Shown piece by piece: positions 42,619 through 51,267 of a stretch of DNA of 64,000 nt (position 1 is its first letter; each line of letters begins with the position of its first letter). The notes under the pieces are model-generated. The model was not told the DNA's origin. It saw nothing but the letters and a program-made list of their open reading frames with translations, and ran no database searches. This DNA is from Candidatus Poribacteria bacterium (GTDB lineage: Bacteria; Poribacteria; WGA-4E; WGA-3G): contig JAJDWI010000080.1 of the NCBI GenBank assembly GCA_022825665.1, forward strand, positions 1 to 64,000, in the 5' to 3' direction. The translations under genes and the position numbers were made by a program.

Positions 42619-44111
42619 GCGATACCGTTGTACCAAATGACAAAATAAGAGTGCGTATGGCACCTTCACCTACAGGTTTTTTGCATATAGGAGGTGCAAG
42701 GACGGCATTGTTCAACTGGTTGTTCGCAAAACATCACAATGGACAATTTATTCTGAGGATTGATGATACAGATGTTGCACGTTCCACCGACGAATCTATG
42801 CACGAGATATATACTGCGTTGAAGTGGTTAGGTCTTGAGTGGGACGAAGGTGGAGACAAAGGTGGACCTTATGCTCCCTATCTGCAATCAGAACGGAAAA
42901 CCATTTATGAAAAATATGTCACGCAATTACTTGAAAGCGGTAATGCCTATTACTGTTATTGTTCGACCGAAGAGTTGGAAGCAATCCGAAAAGAGGCACG
43001 CAGCAACAAGTCAACACGATCCTACGATGGACGGTGCAGACACCTATCTTCAGAAGCTACAGAACAATATATGTCTGAAGGAAGAAAACCTACTGTCCGC
43101 ATAAAAATGCCTGACAAACCTATTCGTGTAGATGACATAATTCTCGGATCACGTAACATTGACCCCGCTACACTTGAGGATGAAGTAATTGTTCGTTCGA
43201 ACGGTATGCCGAATTACAATCTTACCTCAATCATTGATGATGCAGAAATGCAAATTACTCACGTAATCCGTGGAACTGAACATCTTAACAACACACCGAA
43301 ACAGATCGCTATTGCTAACGTACTTGGATTAAATTTACCACAGTTTGCGCATATTCCACTGGTGCTTGACGATTCCGGAAGAAAATTAAGCAAACGTCAT
43401 CACGGTGATCTTGTCGCAGTTAACCGATACCGCGAGCAAGGATACCTACCCGAAGCGATGCTTAACTTCGTAGCAAGACTCGGTTGGTCTTATGACGATA
43501 AACAGGAAATCTTTTCTGTTGCTGAACTTATTGAGAAATTTGATCTTGATCGTGTTGGTAAGAGTGGTAGTGTGTTCGACATTAAGAAGTTAGAATGGCT
43601 CAACGCACATTATATCAACGAACTTGATGTGTCAGCACGCACTGATGCCGTGATGTCTTTCTGGGAACAGGAAGGTTTGGTGGATTCCAGTACAAAGCGC
43701 GACTGGCTTGAGAAGATTGTTGAAGCAGTTGGTGAACGTCTTACAACGTTTCAGGACATCATCCCTCAAACACGTTATTTCTTTACCGATGATTTTGAAT
43801 ATGAGTCGAAAGCAGTCAAGAAATGGTGGGGTGGCTCAGACGAAAAGAAGGAAAAAACCTGTGAGATTCTTACCAATCTCGGACAGGTTTTGCAGGAAGT
43901 TGCTGAGTTTGACATTGAAACTGTTGAATCTGCTATATGGAAGTACACAGATGAAAACGACATCAAACGCGTAGCAGCAATGCAGGCTATGCGGATTGCT
44001 TTGACAGGAACATCGTTTGGACCGAGTCTATTTGACATTGTTGTGCTGCTTGGTAGAGATGAAGTTTTGAAGCGGATACAAAGGGCTATGGCATATTTAT
44101 CCCACAAGTAA
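42615..44111 (+). CDS. gltX: Glutamate--tRNA ligase
   Basis: About 498 residues from ATG 42615, chosen because it overlaps the glnS stop (ATGA) with AAAGGA upstream. [20 protein letters not shown] is the HIGH region; the KMSKS loop is [19 protein letters not shown]; the C-terminal helical anticodon-binding domain is complete, ending in a helix like [11 protein letters not shown]. The pair GluRS/GlnRS in one operon means the cell does not need the amidotransferase route for Gln-tRNA, though that is not excluded. Confidence 0.95.
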   Translation: MSDTVVPNDKIRVRMAPSPTGFLHIGGARTALFNWLFAKHHNGQFILRIDDTDVARSTDESMHEIYTALKWLGLEWDEGGDKGGPYAPYLQSERKTIYEKYVTQLLESGNAYYCYCSTEELEAIRKEARSNKSTRSYDGRCRHLSSEATEQYMSEGRKPTVRIKMPDKPIRVDDIILGSRNIDPATLEDEVIVRSNGMPNYNLTSIIDDAEMQITHVIRGTEHLNNTPKQIAIANVLGLNLPQFAHIPLVLDDSGRKLSKRHHGDLVAVNRYREQGYLPEAMLNFVARLGWSYDDKQEIFSVAELIEKFDLDRVGKSGSVFDIKKLEWLNAHYINELDVSARTDAVMSFWEQEGLVDSSTKRDWLEKIVEAVGERLTTFQDIIPQTRYFFTDDFEYESKAVKKWWGGSDEKKEKTCEILTNLGQVLQEVAEFDIETVESAIWKYTDENDIKRVAAMQAMRIALTGTSFGPSLFDIVVLLGRDEVLKRIQRAMAYLSHK

Positions 44112-44130
44112 CAATGGAGAAAAACGATTC

Positions 44131-44190
44131 ATGCCAACACTCAATTACAAAAGAGCAGAAGTTATCATCCACCATAATGATGTCGTGTAA
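44131..44190 (+). other. Tiny open frame, possible gene remnant
   Basis: A 19-codon frame MPTLNYKRAEVIIHHNDVV then a stop, with GGAG about 12 bases before the ATG. It reads like the start of a truncated protein or a leader peptide. Listed for completeness in the gap 44112-44375; not a firm gene. Confidence 0.15.
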
Positions 44191-44287
44191 ATACCCACTC
44201 ACAACCTTACATTGAAAATACAAATAATCACCTGCTGCTAATCTCATATTTATAATTTGTTCTTACCTGTTGGTATGAATAAAATCT

Positions 44288-44355
44288 TTGATATATATAG
44301 AAAGTATACATATAGTCATTGATATGTATAGAAAATGCGAAAAAGTATACATATA
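44288..44355 (+). promoter_or_regulatory. Direct-repeat operator-like region upstream of fic
   Basis: Two pairs of direct repeats lie in the 90 bases before fic: TTGATATRTATAGAAA at 44288-44303 and 44319-44334 (31 bases apart), and AAAGTATACATATA at 44301-44314 and 44342-44355 (41 bases apart). Spacings near three and four helical turns suggest a repressor binding on one face of DNA. Fic's own C-terminal winged helix is a candidate regulator. Confidence 0.45.
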
Positions 44356-44375
44356 AATTATAGAGAGAGTGAAAC

Positions 44376-45470
44376 ATGACAAATAAGACTCAATTTAACC
44401 AAAATACTGCATGGAACGATTTGCCAGAACTTCCTCCTACAGGAGAAATCGAATCGCGAGAAATATTGATTGCTTGTATCCCCGCAATGGCGGAACTTTC
44501 AAAGGCGAATGCATTAGTAAGAACATTACCAAATGAAGAAGTTTTAGTCCACACATTACCACTTCAGGAGGCGCGTAGGAGTTCAGAAATCGAAAATATC
44601 GTCACTACAAATGATGAGTTATACCGAGCTATGACATCTGATAATATTCAAACTTCCCCTCATACAAAAGAAGTGCTGCGATACAGAAAAGCCTTATGGA
44701 CAGGTATGTATAGAATGCGCAACCGACCTATAATCAATACACCTCTCCTTGAACAGATTTGCACACGTATTCGTGACATACAGACGGGTGTGCGTACACA
44801 TGAGGTAAAGATACAAAATCCAATCACGAAACAGGTAATTTATACACCTCCTACAGGATATAGGAATATAGTCAGGTTATTGACTAACCTTGAGCATTTC
44901 ATTAACGAGAATAATGGGTTACAGCCACTCGTAAAGATGGCTATCATGCATTATCAATTTGAAGCTATACACCCGTTCACTGATGGCAACGGACGTACAG
45001 GACGAATACTCAACATTCTATATCTGATCCATCAGGAACTCCTTGATGTTCCAATTCTTTATCTCAGTCGCTATTTTATACAGAATCGTTCTGAGTACTA
45101 TCGTTATCTACGAGAGGTTACAGAGGAAGGAAAATGGGAGCAGTGGATACTCTATGTGTTGGCAGCAGTGGAACAAACATCTCGAGAAACCGCACAAACA
45201 ATAGAATCAATTAATACATTAATGGATAACGTAATCAAACAAGCACAAGGAAAAACTAAAACTATTGAGCGTGAGGGTTTTGTTGATCTGCTCTTCAAGT
45301 GGCCTTATTGTAAGATTAATATCGTTGAAAGAGAACTTGAGTGTAGTCGTATTACTGCAACAAAATATTTAAATGAAATAACAGAACTTGGGTTACTTGA
45401 ACGGGAGAAAATTGGACGAGAATATTATTACATCAATAAGAATCTCGTGGAATTGCTCTCAAATGTATAA
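44376..45470 (+). CDS. Fic family protein (AMP-transferase-like)
   Basis: 364 residues. The Fic active motif HPFTDGNGRTGR (199-210) is intact and an N-terminal inhibitory motif SSEIEN (69-74) is present, so this is an auto-inhibited class II-type Fic protein: the inhibitory Glu blocks the ATP gamma-phosphate until released. A C-terminal winged helix-turn-helix (about 295-355) should bind DNA. Upstream direct repeats fit autoregulation. GAGAGAG is upstream of the ATG. Target unknown. Confidence 0.92.
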   Translation: MTNKTQFNQNTAWNDLPELPPTGEIESREILIACIPAMAELSKANALVRTLPNEEVLVHTLPLQEARRSSEIENIVTTNDELYRAMTSDNIQTSPHTKEVLRYRKALWTGMYRMRNRPIINTPLLEQICTRIRDIQTGVRTHEVKIQNPITKQVIYTPPTGYRNIVRLLTNLEHFINENNGLQPLVKMAIMHYQFEAIHPFTDGNGRTGRILNILYLIHQELLDVPILYLSRYFIQNRSEYYRYLREVTEEGKWEQWILYVLAAVEQTSRETAQTIESINTLMDNVIKQAQGKTKTIEREGFVDLLFKWPYCKINIVERELECSRITATKYLNEITELGLLEREKIGREYYYINKNLVELLSNV

Positions 45471-45520
45471 ATGAAAACTACTCACCAAAGCAGAAAATAA
45501 CATATTTTGAGGCAACGAAA

Positions 45521-47152
45521 ATGACATACCGCAACATATTAGACAAAATCAGACTTGCATTTCCACAACCGGTGTCTGATACAATCCATGATTCATACTT
45601 TATTCATTCTATGATGCGTGCATTAGACCAAGTAGACGATCTCAAAACACATCTTCCATTCCTCGGAAATATGGTTGAAACGGATTTTGATGCTGCGAAA
45701 AAAACGACAATAGAAGATTCTATGTCTACGGTTGAAGAGGTAACCACAGACCTCGTAGGTTATCTACAGGGAATGACGATCTTCGGTCACCCTCGCACAC
45801 AGCAGAACGTCGTGGCACCGACAACAATCCCCAGCATGATAGGTGTTCTCCTTGCTTCTCTCCACAATCCGAACCTTGCTTGGGATGAATTCAGTCGACT
45901 TGTAGCATTAGCGGAAGTTGAGGTAATAGGTATGACATCACAATTGATCGGGTATCAACCAGAACAAGCAAGCGGTGTGTTTACCTTTGGAGGAACGGGT
46001 ACTACACTTTACGGTGTGAAAATGGGAGTAGAGAAAGCTTGTCCGGGTTCAATACAGCATGGAATACCCGATGATGTTGTCGTTTTTGTTTCAGATGCGG
46101 GACATTACTGTGCTGCAAATATAACTGGTTGGTTGGGAATTGGAACAGATAATCTAATTACAATTCCAACAACTGTTGAAAACGAAATAGACCTTGAAAT
46201 ATTAGAACAGGAACTAAGACATGCACTCACAGCTGGAAAAAAGATCGCAGCAATTATCGCTACATTAGGCACAACAGACGCATTCGGTTTGGACAACTTA
46301 ATGAAAATTGTTGTCATGCGAGAAACTCTGGTTGATGAGTTTAAACTTGATTATCAACCACATATTCACGCTGATGCTGTCATTGGTTGGGCATGGTCGG
46401 TTTTTAACCATTACGATTTTGAACGTAACCCCTTAGGGTTTCGTCCGCGTACTGTACGTGCTTTGGCTGGTGCTTGTAGACGTATACGTGATCTTCATCT
46501 TGCCGATTCTGTCGGTATAGATTTCCACAAAACAGGTTTCACACCATACATTTCCAGTCTTGTGCTTGTAAAGGATAAGAATGATCTTGATCGCTTGAAA
46601 CGCACGCGTGAACAGATGCCTTATCTCTACCATTTTGGACAATACAAACCCGGTATGTATACACTTGAGACCTCAAGGTCTGGCACAGGTCCTCTTGCTG
46701 CACTTGCTAATTTAAAACTATTCGGAGAAGAAGGGATGCGTGCAATATTGGGTCATATTGTTGAAATGACACAACTATTGCGAGAACATTTAGAGGGGCA
46801 CGAAGGAACCACCGTGCTGAATAAAGCAAATTTTGGGACTGTCACACTTTTCCGCGCATATCCCATCGGTGTGGATACATTTGAAATCAAAAGGCAAGAA
46901 TTTGAAGATGTTGTATATAAGGATAGTTTACTCGCACATAATTCATATAACCAAGAAATCTTCAACTATGTTAATTCTGAAGCGATGGAAGGACGAGGCG
47001 TTTTTATCTCAACAACTGATTGTTATCGGCATACCTCTTATGGTGAACCTATTGTAGCACTTAAGTCATTTATCTTGTCCCCATTTGTTGATGAAGAGGA
47101 TGTTGAAACGGTTGTAGAAAAGGTATTGGAAGCAAGAGAACAAATGGCTTAG
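45521..47152 (+). CDS. PLP-dependent decarboxylase (group II, aromatic/glutamate type)
   Basis: 543 residues. PLP-binding core: TFGGTGTTLYGVKMGVEKA, the Asp strand HADAVIGWAWSVF, and the Schiff-base Lys in ADSVGIDFHKTGFTPYISS. This is the group II fold shared by glutamate, tyrosine/DOPA and tryptophan decarboxylases; the substrate cannot be read from sequence alone. Longer than bacterial Gad (about 465), with extra N- and C-terminal parts. It is followed by the tmRNA-like RNA. Confidence 0.87.
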   Translation: MTYRNILDKIRLAFPQPVSDTIHDSYFIHSMMRALDQVDDLKTHLPFLGNMVETDFDAAKKTTIEDSMSTVEEVTTDLVGYLQGMTIFGHPRTQQNVVAPTTIPSMIGVLLASLHNPNLAWDEFSRLVALAEVEVIGMTSQLIGYQPEQASGVFTFGGTGTTLYGVKMGVEKACPGSIQHGIPDDVVVFVSDAGHYCAANITGWLGIGTDNLITIPTTVENEIDLEILEQELRHALTAGKKIAAIIATLGTTDAFGLDNLMKIVVMRETLVDEFKLDYQPHIHADAVIGWAWSVFNHYDFERNPLGFRPRTVRALAGACRRIRDLHLADSVGIDFHKTGFTPYISSLVLVKDKNDLDRLKRTREQMPYLYHFGQYKPGMYTLETSRSGTGPLAALANLKLFGEEGMRAILGHIVEMTQLLREHLEGHEGTTVLNKANFGTVTLFRAYPIGVDTFEIKRQEFEDVVYKDSLLAHNSYNQEIFNYVNSEAMEGRGVFISTTDCYRHTSYGEPIVALKSFILSPFVDEEDVETVVEKVLEAREQMA

Positions 47153-47169
47153 GAGAGAAAAAGTATTGA

Positions 47170-47254
47170 TGGAGGTGGCGGGAATTGAACCCGCATCCGA
47201 TGGATATTGAAAACAACCACGTTTTCTGCCCACCGTCGAAATCCTTTCACCCCC
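47170..47254 (-). ncRNA. tmRNA-like RNA reduced to the tRNA-like domain
   Basis: About 85 nt on the minus strand. The 5-prime end GGGGGUGAAAGGAUUUCGACGG is the hallmark start of tmRNA (written here in pieces: GGGGGUG, AAAGGAUUUCGACGG), and the 3-prime end GAUGCGGGUUCAAUUCCCGC then CACCUCC-A forms a T-arm (5-bp stem, 7-nt loop) and pairs with GGGGGUG as a 7-bp acceptor stem (one G-U). Between them only about 30 nt form a closed stem, GGUGG..CCAUC then GAAAAC/GUUUUC with loop GUGGUU. A normal ssrA has about 260 nt more there (tag ORF and pseudoknots). CCA is not encoded. Confidence 0.6.
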
Positions 47255-47367
47255 ATGCCAGATAATAGGTTAACGTATTAAGGTCAACTATTTCAAACAA
47301 TAAACTGGATTATTTAGTTTTTTGTGTTTCTGTAGTTGTCCCAATTTTACTGTCTGACCACTGAAAA

Positions 47368-47744
47368 CTGAAACGGACATTAAACATATTGGATATATAT
47401 TGTTATCAATTGCAATAACATTACAAAACAAAACGACCATCAAGTATAATACAATCTAACATCCAACACACAACTTACAAAACCGAGGTACCCAATGACT
47501 ATCAACCAAATCCAAAAACGAAATCCTCAAATAAATCACACAAAACTTATGCAATGCGATGACATCATACCAAAACACAAAAATCGAAAAAACGATAAAA
47601 AAAACTTGCTTTTAGTTGTTTTTTTTAATTTCCGTTTACAAAAACAAACGACTTAAACCCTTACCACTACAGGATCGAGGACACCTAAGCAAAATTTTAA
47701 AAAAAACAACTAAAAAACAACTAAAAACAACTAAAAAGCAGCTA
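47368..47744 (+). repeat. A/C-rich repeat element, copy 2 (plus orientation)
   Basis: Opens with the 37-nt block 47368-47404 (36 of 37 identical to 35711-35747 reversed), continues as A/C-rich G-poor DNA, and ends with arms TTTTAGTTGTTTTTTTT (about 47611-47627) and AAAAAAAACAACTAAAA (about 47699-47715), the latter followed by two more AACAACTAAAA units in tandem. Order and orientation of block, small frame and hairpin agree with copy 1. Family A repeat copy 3 abuts it at 47744. Confidence 0.6.
47495..47656 (+). CDS. Possible small protein (53 aa) in an A/C-rich repeat element
   Basis: A 53-codon frame MTINQIQKRNPQIN... with GAGGT six bases before the ATG. Its segment PKHKNRKNDKKNLLLVVFF lines up without gaps with PKYKNAPMCKKHPFLVRFF of the frame at 35375-35542 (11 identities in 27). 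Too short for confident calling; either a conserved micro-protein of the element or a by-product of shared A-rich DNA. Confidence 0.3.
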   Translation: MTINQIQKRNPQINHTKLMQCDDIIPKHKNRKNDKKNLLLVVFFNFRLQKQTT

Positions 47745-48060
47745 ATACCATTTCTAAGATATAATGTCTCTTTTTTGTAGCACAAACTTTATGAAGATTA
47801 TAAAATAAATTAGGTAATTCGGACTCAAACCCGGTAGTTGCGGTTTCCTAACCAATGCAGAATACCATACGCGTATTCTGCCATTGGTGTCAATTTAAGG
47901 ACGAGGTGCGTTTGTAGTCGCGCAATTCATTGCCAAATCAACGCCAAATGCGCGTTTGGCATTTGTCGCCTCGGACATTACGTAGGGGCGAGGTCTCCTC
48001 GCCCGAATTCTCACATACAGTCCTGTTGACCAGAGCGACCAAAGCAACCTCCGACGGGCA
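47744..48060. repeat. Mosaic repeat region, family A copy 3
   Basis: Begins with the family A end AATACCATTTCTAA (47744-47757) but no matching right end was found. It contains GTAGTCGCGCAATTCATTG (47914-47932), also at 51033-51051, and CGCCTCGGACATT (47967-47979), also at 51052-51064; and 47975-48020 equals the inside of copy 2 (25025-25070) in reverse with two changes in 46. A composite of repeat modules, with no gene. Confidence 0.55.
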
Positions 48061-48088
48061 CACTAAAGCCTCGGAGAGGTGAAAGGTG

Positions 48089-48142
48089 TATAGTAAACGT
48101 TACCTACCAGGGAGTGCAAACATATTTTTGGATTTCACTATA
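48089..48142. repeat. Short palindromic repeat, family B copy 1
   Basis: Ends TATAGTAAA (48089) and GGATTTCACTATA (48130-48142). The right 40 bases, from ACCTACCAGGG to the end, match those of copy 2 at 57599-57724 with about three changes. A minimal 54-bp copy. Confidence 0.55.
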
Positions 48143-48315
48143 TTAAACATAAATGACACAAGGATATAATTGATTAACAAAAACAAACCATGTATAATTT
48201 ACTATAGTAGGACATAAAATATAATGTTAATATTACATATATATTTATGTCTTTATATTATAGTTCAATTTATGATGAATGTTTATTTAAATATAACCAG
48301 AAGGGAGTATATTCT

Positions 48316-50895
48316 ATGAAAAAGACCTTGTTTAGTTTGTATTTGATGTTTTTTCTTTTCTCAGCACTTTTTTTACCTAATATTTTTGCCCAAGATTCAC
48401 CACAGTGGCACTTACCAGAAGGTGCAACAAAACGACTTGGTAAAGGATGGATATATGAAATTCAGTATTCTCCAGACGGCACCCGATTTGCTGCTGCAGG
48501 CTCCACAGGAGTTTGGATTTATGATACTGCAACAGATGAAGAGATAGCTCTATTTTCAGGCTATGGCTATGCAGTTTCAGCACTTGCCTATTCTCCTGAT
48601 GGAAAGATACTTGCAGGGGGTAGTATAGATGGAACAATCCGTTTGTGGAACCCTGATACTGAAGAAGTCGTACATACGCTTGACCGACATTGGGCGAGTG
48701 TCCGTAGTCTTGCTTTTAGTACAGATGGTTCTATACTTGCAAGTGGTAGTAGGGACAGGACTGTCAGAATATGGAATCCTGCAACAGGTGAACTTCTGAG
48801 GACTCTGAGAGGACACACAGATGGATTAAACTGTATAGCAATTAGTCCAGATGGTAATACTCTTATCAGTGGTGGAAGAGACGATACTATAGTTGTTTGG
48901 GATCTAAACTCCGGAGAACAAATACAGACTCTTACAGAACATCGTGATAACGTCCAAAGTGTTGTGTTTAACCCTGATGGAAAAACCTTTGCCAGTGGAG
49001 ATCTGAATTCTTTAATCCATATATGGGATACAGAAACATGGACAGTCAAACGGACATTAACAGGACATACATCCCATATCCATCATTTGGTGTATAGTCC
49101 TGAAGGTAATATTCTTGCAAGTGGAAGTGAAGATGACACCGTCCGGTTATGGGATGCAGCCACAGGTGAACTCCATATTACGCTTGCTGGACATACCGCA
49201 GATGTGTATGGTCTTGCGTTTACACCGGATGGAAGTGTACTTACAAGTGGAGCATGGGATGCAACAATGCGGTCATGGAATCCAATTACTGGTGAACATC
49301 TGGAAACAATCACTGGACATACCGATGCAGTTGTAAGTGTTACATTTAGTGCTGATGGAACAATTCTTGCCACGCGTAGTTGGGATAAAACTATCAGACT
49401 GTGGGATGCTGACACTGGACAACTACGACATACCCTCATTGGTCACCAAGATGATGTGGATGTTGTGGTTTTCAGTCCTGATGGCAGAACACTCGCGAGT
49501 GGTAGCCAAGATAATACCGTTCGTTTATGGGATGCAATCACTGGAGAACATATAAAGACTTTAAGAGGGCATTACTCTTATCTGATAAGTCTCGCATTCA
49601 GTCCTGATGGGAGTATTCTTGCAAGTGGTAGTGAAGACGACAGCATTCGTCTATGGAATGTATCTACAGGAAGATATATCGGAGGGTTATGGGAACATGA
49701 AGCAGGTGTAGAAACTTTAGCCTTTAGTCCTGATGGTACAATGCTTGCAAGTGGTAGTCGTGATGATAAGATTATCTTGTGGGATCTTGAGACACGCGAT
49801 CCAATACATACTATCAGCGAACATGAAGATGATGTTTGGACGGTTGCTTTCAATCCAGAGGGAACACAACTTGCAAGTGGTGGAAGAGATACTGTATCTT
49901 TATGGGATGTTGCTACTGCTGAACTATTACAGACATTTCGCAGACCGATTATAACGGATATAAACGTATCTACACCAGAGGAATTATCTGGAGATACTCC
50001 CACTGGCATTCCAGCAAATGCTACCAGTATTGTTTTCAGTCCAGATGGGAAAGTACTCGTAACTGGTAGTTACGATGCAACTATACGTTTATGGGACATC
50101 GAATCAGGTGTACAACTTGCCACTCTTGACGGACATACATTTTCTATAACAAGTGTTGCAGTCAGTCCGAATGGTTCAACGATTGCAAGTGGAAGTTTCG
50201 ATGGAACTGTCCTACTTTGGGCATTTCCACTTCCAATGAGTATCTCTCAAGTTCTAACAGTGTTCGCAGATGTGAACAAGGACGGTACTCTGAATATTTT
50301 GGATGTAGTTCTTGTTGCAGCAAATTTTGGTCAGACTGGAGACAATCCTGCAGACATCAACGGTGATGGAGTTGTTGACTTGTTAGATCTTTATTTGTTA
50401 GCAAATGCACTCAATCACATTGGATCGGCTCCTGCTATACAGACCGTATCAAATGGGAAACTAACACAATTGCAGGTGCAACAGTGGTTGAATTTAGCAG
50501 ACCAACAGTCATCACAGTTCGTATTTACCACAGAAACAGATTTACTTACATTCCATCGGGGTATACAGGTTTTGGAACAGATACTACAATCTTTAATTCC
50601 AACGACGACTGCATTACTACCTAACTACCCTAATCCCTTTAATCCTGAAACATGGATACCGTTTCAATTAGCATCACCATCTGATGTAAGTATTACCATC
50701 TTTTCAGCGGGTGGATCAGTTGTCCGAACATTAGAATTGGGACATCATGCTGTGGGTTTATATCAGAACCGTAGCAGTGCTGCCTATTGGGATGGAAAAA
50801 ATGAACTCGGTGAATCTGTATCAAGTGGCGTGTATTTCTACACACTCACTGCCGGTGATTTTTCTTCTACTCGCAAAATGTTAATACTGAAATAA
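48316..50895 (+). CDS. Secreted 14-repeat WD40 protein with dockerin-like and FlgD-like C-terminus
   Basis: About 859 residues from ATG 48316 (AAGGGAG upstream; frame opens at 48247), starting with a signal peptide (KKTLFSLYLMFFLFSALFLP). Fourteen WD40 repeats run from about residue 30 to 635, enough for two seven-bladed propellers. A dockerin-like EF-hand pair follows (FADVNKDGTLNILDVVLVA and DINGDGVVDLLDLYLLA), then a C-terminal beta-rich sorting-type domain (PNYPNPFNPETWIPFQL, GVYFYTLTAGDFSSTRKMLI) of the FlgD/T9SS kind. Likely an exported, perhaps surface-attached, protein-binding scaffold. A perfect terminator follows. Confidence 0.92.
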   Translation: MKKTLFSLYLMFFLFSALFLPNIFAQDSPQWHLPEGATKRLGKGWIYEIQYSPDGTRFAAAGSTGVWIYDTATDEEIALFSGYGYAVSALAYSPDGKILAGGSIDGTIRLWNPDTEEVVHTLDRHWASVRSLAFSTDGSILASGSRDRTVRIWNPATGELLRTLRGHTDGLNCIAISPDGNTLISGGRDDTIVVWDLNSGEQIQTLTEHRDNVQSVVFNPDGKTFASGDLNSLIHIWDTETWTVKRTLTGHTSHIHHLVYSPEGNILASGSEDDTVRLWDAATGELHITLAGHTADVYGLAFTPDGSVLTSGAWDATMRSWNPITGEHLETITGHTDAVVSVTFSADGTILATRSWDKTIRLWDADTGQLRHTLIGHQDDVDVVVFSPDGRTLASGSQDNTVRLWDAITGEHIKTLRGHYSYLISLAFSPDGSILASGSEDDSIRLWNVSTGRYIGGLWEHEAGVETLAFSPDGTMLASGSRDDKIILWDLETRDPIHTISEHEDDVWTVAFNPEGTQLASGGRDTVSLWDVATAELLQTFRRPIITDINVSTPEELSGDTPTGIPANATSIVFSPDGKVLVTGSYDATIRLWDIESGVQLATLDGHTFSITSVAVSPNGSTIASGSFDGTVLLWAFPLPMSISQVLTVFADVNKDGTLNILDVVLVAANFGQTGDNPADINGDGVVDLLDLYLLANALNHIGSAPAIQTVSNGKLTQLQVQQWLNLADQQSSQFVFTTETDLLTFHRGIQVLEQILQSLIPTTTALLPNYPNPFNPETWIPFQLASPSDVSITIFSAGGSVVRTLELGHHAVGLYQNRSSAAYWDGKNELGESVSSGVYFYTLTAGDFSSTRKMLILK

Positions 50896-50924
50896 TCATT
50901 TCAATGTTGATTTGATACTATTAA

Positions 50925-50958
50925 GGTGGAAGGTTACATTACCTTCCACCATTTTTTT
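50925..50958 (+). terminator. Rho-independent terminator of the WD40 gene
   Basis: Perfect 10-bp stem GGTGGAAGGT / ACCTTCCACC (50925-50934 and 50941-50950), 6-base loop TACATT, followed by A and seven T. Lies 30 bases after the stop codon. Confidence 0.92.
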
Positions 50959-50992
50959 ATAAGGTGGTTTTGTCATCTATTGATTCTTATCT

Positions 50993-51113
50993 CATTTCTA
51001 ATAATAACTTCACATTAACAAAGAACGCGTTCGTAGTCGCGCAATTCATTGCGCCTCGGACATTTGGATTTATTATAGTCTCAAAATGTTATTTTATTTA
51101 TTAGAATTGGTAT
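50993..51113. repeat. Degenerate family A repeat, copy 4
   Basis: Degenerate ends CATTTCTAATAA (50993) and TTATTAGAATTGGTAT (ending 51113). The module GTAGTCGCGCAATTCATTG then CGCCTCGGACATT is the same as in copy 3 but with the stretch between the two parts deleted. The gap 50896-51267 otherwise holds nothing but the terminator. Confidence 0.5.
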
Positions 51114-51267
51114 AAAGTATCGGGAGGACACTGATACAGTGAAATATCAATTTTCTTTTGATTTACAATTAGGCTTCATTTTTAGATAATGATGCATCCA
51201 ATTTTGTGTTAAGTTAGACTTGTGAAGTATTGATAACATTTCTAACAACATTCTCCTGGAGGTATGA

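Noticed and set aside
44112..44375. Missed gene between gltX and fic
   Set aside because: Only a 19-codon frame and operator-like repeats are present; nothing longer with a ribosome site.
47170..47254. Ordinary tRNA gene
   Set aside because: No D-arm or anticodon arm of normal form; the UUCGACGG motif and missing anticodon fit a tmRNA end, not a tRNA.
48588..49439. Long minus-strand open frames opposite the WD40 gene
   Set aside because: They mirror the repeated WD40 coding sequence (SGSxDxTVRLW units) and have no ribosome site or family of their own.
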